A model generated the notes under the pieces. That model was not told the DNA's origin. It did no database searches and worked only from the letters and a program-made list of their open reading frames with translations. A program made the translations under genes and the position numbers. A stretch of 32,177 nucleotides of DNA from Pseudomonadota bacterium (GTDB lineage Bacteria; Pseudomonadota; Gammaproteobacteria; Burkholderiales; Ferrovaceae), in assembly GCA_021796835.1 (NCBI GenBank), contig JAKABO010000025.1:1-32177 (forward strand), in the 5' to 3' direction. Below are positions 21,539 to 29,413 of the stretch, piece after piece (positions within the stretch are counted from its first letter, which is position 1; each line of letters starts with the position of its first letter).

Positions 21539-22783
21539 ATGTATAAAACAAGAAACCTGACCACCAAACTCCGCCAACTGGCTGCGGCTTTTCCTGCGGT
21601 TGCCCTGACAGGCGCACGCCAGGTGGGTAAGACAACTTTACTACGCCATCTTTTCCCTGACCACGACTATGTGGTGTTCGACCCCACCCAGGACCTGGAA
21701 AATGCGCGCCAGGACCCCGATCTGTTTTTTTTGAATCATCCTCATCCCATCCTTCTCGATGAAATCCAGTATGCTCCCGAACTGGTCAGTGCCATCAAAC
21801 GGCAGATCGACGCCCATCCCGACCGTCGTGGATATTACCTGATCACAGGATCGCAACAATGGCAAGTCATGAGTCATCTGGCAGAAAGTCTGGCAGGAAG
21901 AGTCGCACTCCTGGAATTGAGCGGGTTTTCTCTTACGGAACTGGAAGGTACGCCCAACGGTTGGCTGGACGCCTGGCTCACTTCCCCTGAGGGGTTTCTT
22001 GACCGATTCCATCCTCCCTCTCTCTATCCCGCTCATCTCAGCGAATGGATATGGCGCGGGACCCTTCCCAAAGTCCAGGAACTTCCTCTCTCGCTCGTGC
22101 CCGATTTCTGGAACAGTTACCACCGCACCTATGTCGAACGAGATGCCCGACTCGCCGGAAATGTTCAAGACTGGCAAGAATTTGGTCGGTTTGTGCGCCT
22201 TCTCAGCGCGTTGACCGCACAGGAAATCAATTACAGCCAACTGGGTCGGGAAATTGGATTGACCCCTCCCACTGCGCGCCGTTGGCTCAGGATCCTCGAA
22301 GCCACCTACCAATGGCACGAACTCCCAGCCTTGACCAACAATCTGGTCAAACGGATCAGTTCCCGTCCCAAAGGACATTGGGGCGAATCAGGACTGGCCT
22401 GTTTTCACGCACAAATCTCCTCTCCCCAGTCATTGACGGGTCACCCTCTCTACGGGGCCCTTTTCGAGACTGCCATGGTCAACGACCTGATCAAACAGGC
22501 GGCAATGCTCCCTCTCAAACCCTCTTGCCATCATTGGCGCAGCGCCGGAGGGGCCGAAGTCGATTTGGTCATGGATCGGGATGGCACGCTCCACCCCTTT
22601 GAAATCAAACTCACCACCCAACCCACCAAACGCCATGCTTCGGGACTGGAGGCCTTTCGGGCAACACATCCCAATGCAGGTCCAGGCGCCCTGATCTGTG
22701 CCGTCCCCGCCCCGCGCTGGATCACTCCCCAGGTACTGGCTATCCCCTGGAATCTGAGCACAGGCACGAATCCTCCCGATTGA
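21539..22783 (+). CDS. AAA+ ATPase with DUF4143 domain
   Basis: 414-aa protein of the COG1373 group. Walker A GARQVGKTT (25-33), Walker B ILLDEIQ (71-77) and the sensor-like LITGSQQ (101-107) form an AAA_14 domain. The C-terminal DUF4143 region contains GGAEVDLV...FEIK (about 337-357), which resembles a PD-(D/E)xK nuclease core. Proteins of this family are common, often horizontally spread, and have no firm biological role. A frame is open further upstream, but similarity starts at MYKTRNL. The stop is 28 bp from the composite transposon's target duplication. Confidence 0.85.
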   Translation: MYKTRNLTTKLRQLAAAFPAVALTGARQVGKTTLLRHLFPDHDYVVFDPTQDLENARQDPDLFFLNHPHPILLDEIQYAPELVSAIKRQIDAHPDRRGYYLITGSQQWQVMSHLAESLAGRVALLELSGFSLTELEGTPNGWLDAWLTSPEGFLDRFHPPSLYPAHLSEWIWRGTLPKVQELPLSLVPDFWNSYHRTYVERDARLAGNVQDWQEFGRFVRLLSALTAQEINYSQLGREIGLTPPTARRWLRILEATYQWHELPALTNNLVKRISSRPKGHWGESGLACFHAQISSPQSLTGHPLYGALFETAMVNDLIKQAAMLPLKPSCHHWRSAGGAEVDLVMDRDGTLHPFEIKLTTQPTKRHASGLEAFRATHPNAGPGALICAVPAPRWITPQVLAIPWNLSTGTNPPD

Positions 22784-22810
22784 AAGAAAAACACGGACTT
22801 CTGCTGGTTA

Positions 22811-22818
22811 TTAAAAAT
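22811..22818. repeat. Left 8-bp target-site duplication of the composite transposon
   Basis: TTAAAAAT directly abuts the outer terminal repeat of the left IS. It is identical to 30774-30781 abutting the outer end of the right IS. Eight bp is the known duplication length for the IS1595 family. Confidence 0.88.
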
Positions 22819-22844
22819 GTGGGGTATCCAACTAAATGCTGTGA
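22819..22844 (+). repeat. Left terminal inverted repeat, IS copy A
   Basis: 26 bp starting GTGGGGTATCCAACTAA. It pairs with 23928-23953 with one mismatch at 22831. Confidence 0.9.
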
Positions 22845-22859
22845 TGTTAAAATTATGCA

Positions 22860-23927
22860 ATGGAATCAGGCATCCCGCAAGTGCGATCAAAGTCCCCCAG
22901 AGCTGGGGTCGATTACCCGCGCAACTACGCCGAGTTTATGGCGTGGTTTCCAGATGACGCCGCCTGTCTTGACTACCTTGATTGGATTCGATGGCCACAT
23001 GGCTTTGTTTGCCCCGATTGTGGCGGCACCACGGCATGGCGCATGAAAGGCGGGCAATGGTGGTGTAAGGCGTGTGTCAGTCGTATATCCGCCACGGCGG
23101 GTACAATTTTTCACCACGCCAGAACACCTTTGACCGTTTGGTTTTCCGCCGCCTGGCATCTGACCTCCGCTGAAAATGGCGTTTCCGCTAAAACGCTTCA
23201 TCGAATCCTCGGGTTCGGCTCCTATCAAACTGCGTGGGCGATGCTGCACCGGTTCCGGTGCGCAATCAGTCATGCCGGGCACGACATGCTGTCCGGACAC
23301 GTCGAAGTGGATGAGACCATATTTGGAGGCGTGCGGCACGGCAAGCGCGGACGCGGTGCAGGAGGAAAGGTGCTGGTGGCGGTCGCCGTGGAATTGCTCT
23401 CTCCAAAAGGCTTTGGGCGCTGCCGCTTGCAGATTATCCACAACGCCGATACCGAAACGCTCAAGACATTTATTCAGAAGCACATCAAACCAGGCTCTAC
23501 GATCTACACCGATGGATTTACTTCCTATCCAAGCGCCACAAAAGACGAATACGTTTACCAGGGAACATCCGTCAAGGGTTCCGGCAAGGAGGTTAACGAG
23601 GTCTTGCCGGGCGTACACCGTGTCGCGGCGCTCGTTAAGCGCTGGCTGATGGGGACACATCAGGGCTCCTTTGAAGCAGATCATCTGCAGGCTTATCTGG
23701 ATGAATTTACGTTCCGCTTCAACCGGCGCAAGTCCACGCATCGCGGCATGCTCTTCTACAGGTTGATCGAACAGTGCGTTGCCATGCATCCCATGTCCTT
23801 TCGTGAACTTGTGGCCAACCCCAAGCCCAAAAAAGAGGGTCAGGAGTTCGCGATGTCGGCCAAACTGCGAAATAAAGCGCCTGCTTCGCTGGATATTTCT
23901 GTGCCTTCGCACCCATGGAGAAACTAG
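22860..23927 (+). CDS. IS1595-family (ISXO2-like) transposase, copy A
   Basis: 355-aa DDE transposase. It has an N-terminal zinc ribbon C51-x2-C54...C69-x2-C72 (CPDCGGTT, WWCKAC) and a helix-turn-helix-like region around 105-130. The ISXO2-like catalytic domain has D151 (VEVDETIFGG), D218 (IYTDGFTSY) and E282 (YLDEFTFRFNRR), with HRVAALVKRWLMGTHQGS between the last two. The family is cut-and-paste/replicative with 8-bp target duplications. The stop is the base before the right terminal repeat. It appears intact. It has Ala15 and Met where copy B has Val in both places. Confidence 0.93.
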   Translation: MESGIPQVRSKSPRAGVDYPRNYAEFMAWFPDDAACLDYLDWIRWPHGFVCPDCGGTTAWRMKGGQWWCKACVSRISATAGTIFHHARTPLTVWFSAAWHLTSAENGVSAKTLHRILGFGSYQTAWAMLHRFRCAISHAGHDMLSGHVEVDETIFGGVRHGKRGRGAGGKVLVAVAVELLSPKGFGRCRLQIIHNADTETLKTFIQKHIKPGSTIYTDGFTSYPSATKDEYVYQGTSVKGSGKEVNEVLPGVHRVAALVKRWLMGTHQGSFEADHLQAYLDEFTFRFNRRKSTHRGMLFYRLIEQCVAMHPMSFRELVANPKPKKEGQEFAMSAKLRNKAPASLDISVPSHPWRN

Positions 23928-23953
23928 TCACAGCATTTAGCTGGATACCCCAC
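23928..23953 (-). repeat. Right terminal inverted repeat, IS copy A
   Basis: 26 bp. On the minus strand it reads GTGGGGTATCCAGCTAA and so on. Its TAA serves as the stop codon of the SWIM-domain gene entering from the right. Confidence 0.9.
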
Positions 23954-24941
23954 TTTTCCTTTTCGTTTGAGTCGGAGTTTTGGGCGCGACTTGGCGTGGT
24001 GCGCGTATCCCGATGGCAGCGTTGACCGACTTTCGGACAGCGGTAGACTCCACTGTGGCCTGCGTTTTCTCTTTCCGGGGCCGTTGGTCAATCGTCTTCG
24101 TTGTTGTTGTGGCCACAGCCTTCTTTTTCGGCGATGCCCTTGCCGGTGTTTTCGTCGCGACGGCAGGCGGTTCCTCTGGCTTGGTCCGGTGGGTGCCCGC
24201 CTTCTTCTTCGTGTCCGGCAATACCTCGGGACTGTCCATCTCGATGCCGAACACATCGGCAAGTTGAGAATCGTCGAGCACCTTGCCCCTGACAGGAGTT
24301 TTCTTGGTGTTGACGGACAGTTCCGCCGCCTGAGTCACAAGGTCATTGGCATTCACCTGACGCAGCGTGAAGAGGAGTTCGGGCTGCGCATCGAGACGCG
24401 CGCCCACGCCGTAGAGCACAGCGGCGACGTGCTTGCACATCGTCGCCCAGTCCGGACAAGAGCAGTCAAACTGGATGTCTTTGGGCGTGGGAAACAGGCC
24501 TGTCTTTGGCTGACAAATGCGCTCCATTACGGCTTTCGAAAGCTTGCCCTGCAATAACTCGACCAGCGAGGCGATGGAGCCGATGCATTCCTTCGCCAGC
24601 GACTTCCAGTGGGTGTCCGGCACGACGGTGATGCCGATTTGGATCTTGTACAGGCTGGAGCCTATCACCAGCGCGTGCACCCTGCCCGGCTCGATCTTCA
24701 GATCAATGACCGAGCCATTGCGCACATAGGTACGCCCACGCGGCAGACGATTCTCGAAGTCGCTGTAGGCTTCCAGGTTGTCGCACCAGGCCTTGCCCCA
24801 GAATGTTTTGGCGATAGCCCGGCCCTCAATGACCACCGGGCGCATGTCCTGCCCGGCCTTCTTCGCTTTCGTGACGGCTTTTTCGGCCTGCGCCCGCCGC
24901 TTGGCGACTGGCACGTAGGGTTTCCAGTATCCGTAACTCAT
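23937..24941 (-). CDS. SWIM zinc-finger protein, 3' end replaced by IS terminal repeat
   Basis: 334-aa protein of the COG4279-like group that accompanies bacterial SNF2 helicases. The SWIM motif is C160-S-C162-x6-C169-K-H171 (DCSCPDWATMCKHVA). Ahead of it, SYGYWKPYVPVAKRR and TFWGKAWCDNLEAYSDFENRLPRGRTYVRNG are the conserved N-terminal block. The tail (about 210-330) is Lys/Pro/Thr/Ala-rich, AT-hook-like and probably binds nucleic acid. The last four residues (GVSS) and the stop are encoded by the IS copy A terminal repeat, so the native C-terminus is lost. It starts 4 bp after the helicase gene ends, and the two are surely co-transcribed. Confidence 0.85.
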   Translation of the reverse strand: MSYGYWKPYVPVAKRRAQAEKAVTKAKKAGQDMRPVVIEGRAIAKTFWGKAWCDNLEAYSDFENRLPRGRTYVRNGSVIDLKIEPGRVHALVIGSSLYKIQIGITVVPDTHWKSLAKECIGSIASLVELLQGKLSKAVMERICQPKTGLFPTPKDIQFDCSCPDWATMCKHVAAVLYGVGARLDAQPELLFTLRQVNANDLVTQAAELSVNTKKTPVRGKVLDDSQLADVFGIEMDSPEVLPDTKKKAGTHRTKPEEPPAVATKTPARASPKKKAVATTTTKTIDQRPRKEKTQATVESTAVRKSVNAAIGIRAPRQVAPKTPTQTKRKSGVSS

Positions 24942-24945
24942 GCGC

Positions 24946-27585
24946 TCATTCTACAATGGAACGGATGTCTAGTCTGATCAGATCGAGCAGTTCGGCGTCG
25001 CTCATCTCGGTCAGGTTGATTTCCGCGTCGCCTTCGAGCACATCCGTCGCCAGTTGTTGTTTAGAGCGGATCAGATCATCGATACGTTCTTCTATGGTGC
25101 CCCGGCAGACGAACTTGTGCGCCAGCACATTGCGGTGCTGGCCGATACGCCAAGCGCGGTCGGTGGCCTGGTTTTCCACGGCGGGGTTCCACCAGCGGTC
25201 AAAGTGGATCACATGAGAGGCGGCGGTCAGGTTCAGCCCGGTCCCGCCCGCCTTGAGCGATAGGACGAAGAAAGGGCACTTCTCATCTTCCTGGAAGCGC
25301 TTGACAAGTTCGCGACGCTTGCCGACCGGCGTACCACCATGCAACACCAAGCCTTCGCGTCCGAAGATATTGCCCAGAAAAGCGGCCAGCGGCGCCGTGG
25401 TCTCCCTGAACTGGGTGAAGACCAGTACCTTTTCCTGCTTGGCGGCGATGGTATCCGCGATTTCGGCCAGCCGCCCGAACTTGCCGCTGTGTTCCGGTTT
25501 CCAGGCACCATCGCCGAGCCATTGGGACGGATGGTTGCAGATCTGCTTGAAACGCATCAAAAAGGCTAGCACCAGTCCCTTGCGCTCGATGCCCTCAGCC
25601 GTTTCCAGTTTGGCGGCCAATTCCTTGACCGCGCGCTGGTAAAGGGCGGTCTGGACGGGACTCAAAGCGCACCATGCGGTTATTTCCGTTTTGTCCGGCA
25701 AATCGTCGATGATGCGCTTGTCGCTCTTCAGGCGGCGCAGGATGTAGGGTTTGACCAGCGTGCGCAGCGGGCCGAAATGCGCCATGTTTTTCGTGAATCC
25801 GGCAAAGGACTTCTGCGATCCTAACAGGCCCGGGTGGGTGAAATCGAAAATGGACCAGAGATCGGAAAGACGGTTTTCCACGGGCGTGCCGGTGAGCGCG
25901 ATGCGCGAATCGGCTTGGAGTTGCTTGACTGCCTTCGTCTGCTTGGCGGATGGATTCTTGAGCGCCTGTGCCTCGTCGGCCACCGCCAGGTGCCAGCGCA
26001 TCGCCAGCAGATTCGGCAGGCGCATCAGTGTACCATAGCTGGTGATGACCAGATCGGTGCCCGCCAGCCGCTCGGCGTCCAGCGCGCGCAGTTCCTCCTG
26101 CGCCATCGCCGACGGGTGCGCGATGAGGCAGCGCAGGGTGGGGGTGAAGCGTTTGGCCTCCTCTTGCCAGTTGGCCAGCAGCGAAGCCGGGGCGACCAAC
26201 AGGCTGGGGCGCGTTCGTTGCACAGTGAGCAGAAGCGCCAATACCTGGATCGTTTTGCCCAGCCCCATGTCATCGGCGAGACATGCCCCCAGTCCCATCC
26301 GGGTAAGCAGGTGCAACCAGCGCACACCCGCTTGCTGGTAGGGGCGCAAGCTCGCTTTCAGCGCTGGACCCATGGTGACGGCGGCCAATCCTTCCGGCGA
26401 GCGCAATCCCTGGAGCATCTCGGCCAGCCAGTCTCCGGCGACGATTTCCGACCAGTCCGGATCGACAGGTACGGCATCGTCGAGTGCGGCCCCTGCCAGC
26501 AGACGCATGGCCTGGCCGAAGGGCAGCCCCTCTGCCGCAGCATCCTCGATGCCCTGAAAACGCCCGATGAGGTGTGAGAGCATGTCGCGGTCCAACTCCA
26601 CCCATTGGCCGCGTATCCATTGCAAGTCCGCGCTAGCTGCCAGCAGAGACTGGATTTCGGCGGGGGTCAGTGGCTGCCCGTCGAGCGTGACTTCGACGTG
26701 GAAGTCGAGCAGGGCATCCATGCCGAGTAGCGAGGGATTCTTCGCGCCAACGGTAGCGGAGACCTTGGGCCGGGCGGGACGATCCGCGGCCCAGGTTTTG
26801 GGCATGCGCACGACGATGCCTGCCTCTTGCAGATGCGGCACATCCTTGAGGAAGCGCACCGCATCCTCGACACCCCAGCGCAAGGGATGATAGATCTCGC
26901 CCTCGTTAATCATGTCGGTCAGCCAGGCGCAGTTTTCTGCCGCCTTTTGCACAGGCAGGAGCAGGGACAGAAGCTGCGCCTTCTTCCTGCCGCCGGAGAA
27001 TTCCGCCAGGGCTTGCGAAAGCGGCAGGTGCTGCGCTTGGCCGTGCGCCGACAAGCGTGAGGTGTGGGTAGCAAGAAAAGCGAAGGGGTATTCCGCATCC
27101 TTGCGGTTTTCGGCAAGGTTGAAATGTACGCGCCCCACGAGATTCCAGGCCGGATGTTTCGACTTGAGAAAATCCAGCAGCGACCAGCCGGAATCGGCCA
27201 ATTCCGTCTTCACGGCCGCCTCGATCTCCGCCCAAAGTGCACGAAAAGTTTCCGGCGCCAGATACTCCGCGCCCGTCATCGGCGGTGCATCCAGGCACAG
27301 AGTTTCGAGGGCCAGCGCATCGGGTGCTGCGACAGCAATCTCGCCGTCTTCCGGCGTCGCGGTCAGCGCCGTCACAAAGCGCACAGCGAAGTCACGCCAG
27401 AACGCCCATAGTGGCGGCAGCGCGGTGGTGACTTCCGCCGCACCCAGATGCAACAGGCCGTACCCGGTTCCTCGCGCAAAGGCCGTAGCAAGCCGGTCGG
27501 CCAGCGCATCGGACAAGGTCGGCGCGTCTGGTTCCGCGCCGACCTGGAAATGCCCCTTGGGGGTCAGTTGTACGGAGAAGGTCAT
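24946..27585 (-). CDS. SNF2-family helicase/ATPase
   Basis: 879-aa Swi2/Snf2 DNA translocase. The N-terminal about 400 residues are the SNF2-associated accessory region. The ATPase core has LADDMGLGKTIQVLALL (Walker A about 441-445), VADEAQALKNP (motif II about 537-540) and LTGTPVENRLSDLWSIFDF (motif III). The helicase C domain has KVLVFTQF, LSLKAGGTGLNLTAA, HFDRWWNPAVENQATDRAWRIGQ (motif VI about 806-816, written here across two motifs) and KFVCRGTIEERID. It likely remodels protein-DNA complexes rather than unwinding duplex DNA. Paired with the downstream SWIM gene; both sit in the composite transposon. It appears full length. Confidence 0.93.
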   Translation of the reverse strand: MTFSVQLTPKGHFQVGAEPDAPTLSDALADRLATAFARGTGYGLLHLGAAEVTTALPPLWAFWRDFAVRFVTALTATPEDGEIAVAAPDALALETLCLDAPPMTGAEYLAPETFRALWAEIEAAVKTELADSGWSLLDFLKSKHPAWNLVGRVHFNLAENRKDAEYPFAFLATHTSRLSAHGQAQHLPLSQALAEFSGGRKKAQLLSLLLPVQKAAENCAWLTDMINEGEIYHPLRWGVEDAVRFLKDVPHLQEAGIVVRMPKTWAADRPARPKVSATVGAKNPSLLGMDALLDFHVEVTLDGQPLTPAEIQSLLAASADLQWIRGQWVELDRDMLSHLIGRFQGIEDAAAEGLPFGQAMRLLAGAALDDAVPVDPDWSEIVAGDWLAEMLQGLRSPEGLAAVTMGPALKASLRPYQQAGVRWLHLLTRMGLGACLADDMGLGKTIQVLALLLTVQRTRPSLLVAPASLLANWQEEAKRFTPTLRCLIAHPSAMAQEELRALDAERLAGTDLVITSYGTLMRLPNLLAMRWHLAVADEAQALKNPSAKQTKAVKQLQADSRIALTGTPVENRLSDLWSIFDFTHPGLLGSQKSFAGFTKNMAHFGPLRTLVKPYILRRLKSDKRIIDDLPDKTEITAWCALSPVQTALYQRAVKELAAKLETAEGIERKGLVLAFLMRFKQICNHPSQWLGDGAWKPEHSGKFGRLAEIADTIAAKQEKVLVFTQFRETTAPLAAFLGNIFGREGLVLHGGTPVGKRRELVKRFQEDEKCPFFVLSLKAGGTGLNLTAASHVIHFDRWWNPAVENQATDRAWRIGQHRNVLAHKFVCRGTIEERIDDLIRSKQQLATDVLEGDAEINLTEMSDAELLDLIRLDIRSIVE

Positions 27586-27615
27586 GCCACTCGACTTCCC
27601 GGAATGCGGGAGACC

Positions 27616-28410
27616 TTATTCATCCTGATCTCCAGTTTTACGCTCAGCCTCGATCTGCTTGATCACCCAGTCAAAATCGCTCTCGAACAAACGATCCTGC
27701 ACGATGCGGTACTTCTCGAATTCGCTTTCAGCGTGGACCCTGGCGATTTCCGCCGTGACCTTGCCGACATCCTGTAACACCTCGCGATCGGTTGCCTCGA
27801 TGAAACGGTTGAGGTGCAATTCCCAATCCTGCATCGTCATCGGAATCTGCCGCAGCGCCATATCCTCGGCCACATCCAGATAGGCGCTGACCAAGCGTGA
27901 GAGTTGCGCCATCTCAACCTCGGTCAAGTAATTCTTGACCACCACCACATCGAACTTCTGGATCTTGCCCAAAGGCGCATCCTTCCAGGTGGTCAGCCCC
28001 ATATTGTCCTTGCCGGCATCGGCGCGCTGGTAGATGACCTCAGCCGCCGTCTGGTCATGGATGGCCCAATGCAGCTTGTTCTGGACGGTGGCAAAGAAAC
28101 GCTTGGTGGCTTGCGCCGTGACGTCGTAATCGATGGCCGTGGCGTAGATGTCGGTGATCTTCTGGTAGAACTTGCGCTCCGAGAGACGGATTTCCCGTAT
28201 GCGCTGCAGTTGCTCTTCGAAATACTGCTTGGTGAGCACCGAGCCGTCATTCTTGAGGCGCTCACCCTTCAAACCACCCCAGTGGTATTCGTTGATGAAA
28301 CTCGTCGCTGTAATCATTGCCCGCGATGAGCGGGAACGAAGCTCGGCCATTTCCACTCTGGTCAGTGGCCGCTCGATAGCAATGAATTCGTAATATTGGT
28401 GCTCGCTCAT
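27616..28410 (-). CDS. Chimeric ORF: unknown N-terminus fused to 5'-truncated RhuM
   Basis: 264 aa from ATG 28410. Residues 1 to about 48 (MSEHQYYEFIAIERPLT, ending HWGGLKG) look like the start of a conserved unknown protein that I associate with SNF2/SWIM gene clusters. From about residue 50 onward the sequence is the C-terminal two thirds of the RhuM family: YFEEQLQRIREIR, FYQKITDIYATAIDYD, FATVQNKLHWAIHDQTAAE, DNMGLTTWKDAP, VIQDRLFESDFD. The usual about 100-120 N-terminal residues of RhuM are missing. The join is near 28262-28268. RhuM was named from a Salmonella pathogenicity island gene and its role is unknown. The ORF ends 30 bp before the helicase gene. It could be expressed as a fusion protein or be a relic. 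Confidence 0.75.
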   Translation of the reverse strand: MSEHQYYEFIAIERPLTRVEMAELRSRSSRAMITATSFINEYHWGGLKGERLKNDGSVLTKQYFEEQLQRIREIRLSERKFYQKITDIYATAIDYDVTAQATKRFFATVQNKLHWAIHDQTAAEVIYQRADAGKDNMGLTTWKDAPLGKIQKFDVVVVKNYLTEVEMAQLSRLVSAYLDVAEDMALRQIPMTMQDWELHLNRFIEATDREVLQDVGKVTAEIARVHAESEFEKYRIVQDRLFESDFDWVIKQIEAERKTGDQDE

Positions 28411-28417
28411 GTGATTT

Positions 28418-28768
28418 CTATTTCTGCTTGACCGCGCGGAAGGCAGAATCATCACCCAAGTGAATGTAGATATGGCCGCATAGTTCCTCGCGCACAATCT
28501 CGGCGAAGCCTCGCCCGCTCATTTCGTCGCCCTCGTCAAAGCCGCTCCATGTGAATTCAACGCGACTGGCATCCCCACGGTAATCTATTTGGCCTTGGGC
28601 TAGGCCAAATTGAAAATTTCCAATTCCTTTCTTCTCGAAAGTAACATAGCCGGGCACTTCCAAATCGACGTAGTCTTGATCCCACCCGTCCATCCAGACG
28701 ATGCGCCATTTACCGATGAAAGAGGTGGTTTTGCGTGAAGTCAGGACAGGGACGGTGGGTTCTGTCAC
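28418..28768 (-). CDS. Conserved protein of unknown function (116 aa)
   Basis: Small acidic protein with no signal peptide or membrane segment. Aromatic and acidic residues recur: FIGKWRIVWMDGWDQDY, VPGYVTFEKKGIGNFQFG, VEFTWSGFDEGDEMSGRG, HIYIHLGDDSAFRAVK. The pattern suggests a single small beta-barrel, lipocalin-like or similar, but this is only an impression. I recognise the family as a widespread hypothetical without a name. GTG 28768 is chosen because it lies 2 nt after the hepT stop with AGGGGA 9 nt before it, implying translational coupling; a longer frame starts at 28837 inside hepT. It ends 7 bp before the chimeric ORF. Confidence 0.65.
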   Translation of the reverse strand: MTEPTVPVLTSRKTTSFIGKWRIVWMDGWDQDYVDLEVPGYVTFEKKGIGNFQFGLAQGQIDYRGDASRVEFTWSGFDEGDEMSGRGFAEIVREELCGHIYIHLGDDSAFRAVKQK

Positions 28769-28770
28769 GA

Positions 28771-29118
28771 TCAATTTCCCCTGAGCGCAATCAGATGCGG
28801 GAGCAAAGCGGGAATATCGCTTCGGATGATGCTCCACAACGTGTCGTTATCGATGCCGAGATATCCATGGATCAGCCGATTGCGTGTGGCGATGATGAGA
28901 CGCCACGGTACATGCGGAACAGCCGTGCGTACGAAGTCTGGCACATGAGTTGCCGCTTCGCCGATCAATTCCAGATTGCGTACCGTGGCATCGTAATTTA
29001 GTCCACTAGCGACAAACGCAGCCTGGTCTAGTCCGTCGGTATAAGCAATAACTTTTTCGGCAAATCCAATCATGTCATCAATGTAAAAGCGCCATTCACG
29101 CTGCGTAGGATCAGACAT
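28771..29118 (-). CDS. hepT: HepT-like RNase toxin (DUF86)
   Basis: 115-aa HEPN-superfamily toxin. The catalytic R-x4-H-x-Y motif is RNRLIHGY (about 84-91). The N-terminal helix includes WRFYIDDMIGFAEKVI and the middle includes NLELIGEAATHVPDFVR, both typical of the DUF86 family. Such toxins are neutralised by AMPylation of the Tyr by the MntA partner. ATG 29118 overlaps the mntA stop by 8 bp (ATGTCTGA). Confidence 0.9.
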   Translation of the reverse strand: MSDPTQREWRFYIDDMIGFAEKVIAYTDGLDQAAFVASGLNYDATVRNLELIGEAATHVPDFVRTAVPHVPWRLIIATRNRLIHGYLGIDNDTLWSIIRSDIPALLPHLIALRGN

Positions 29119-29401
29119 GCACGGCCTCTTTTTCAATAAACGGGCGCAGTTCCGCGCGCAGGGCTTTGTCGGTCACCAGGTCGACCGCACAGCCGAACAG
29201 ATCTTCGAGATAAAACTGGACGCCGAAGTAGCGTCCTGAGGTTGCCGGGCCGTCGAATGCGACCAAGATGTCGATGTCGCTGTCGATACGGGCACTGTCC
29301 CGTGCGGTGGAGCCAAACAGGGCGAGATGCGTGACCCCGTACCGGGCCACCAGTACCGGTTTGCTTTGGGTGAGTAATGCGATGGCATGCGAGCGGTTCA
29401 T
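29111..29401 (-). CDS. mntA: MntA-like nucleotidyltransferase antitoxin
   Basis: 96-aa minimal nucleotidyltransferase. The signature G-S-x10-D-x-D is GSTARDSARIDSDIDILV (about 30-47), intact. By family knowledge it transfers AMP to the Tyr next to the HepT active site. The start at 29401 has GGAGG 6 nt upstream; an in-frame ATG 12 bp earlier lies ahead of that site. It is the first gene of the cargo string, directly followed by hepT. Confidence 0.9.
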   Translation of the reverse strand: MNRSHAIALLTQSKPVLVARYGVTHLALFGSTARDSARIDSDIDILVAFDGPATSGRYFGVQFYLEDLFGCAVDLVTDKALRAELRPFIEKEAVHV

Positions 29402-29413
29402 TGATGCCTCCAT

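Larger units (their letters stand above)
22819..23953 (+). mobile_element. IS1595-family insertion sequence, copy A
   Basis: 1135 bp with 26-bp terminal inverted repeats beginning GTGGGGTATCC and ending GCTGTGA. The left repeat has one mismatch (A at 22831 where the right repeat and copy B have G). One transposase gene fills the element. It differs from copy B at three positions that I could find: 22831, 22903 and 23853. It has no target duplication of its own. Confidence 0.92.

Noticed and set aside
22887-23912. 341-codon antisense frame inside both IS copies (also 29707-30732)
   Set aside because: Appears twice only because the IS is duplicated; no motif, and it opposes the DDE transposase.
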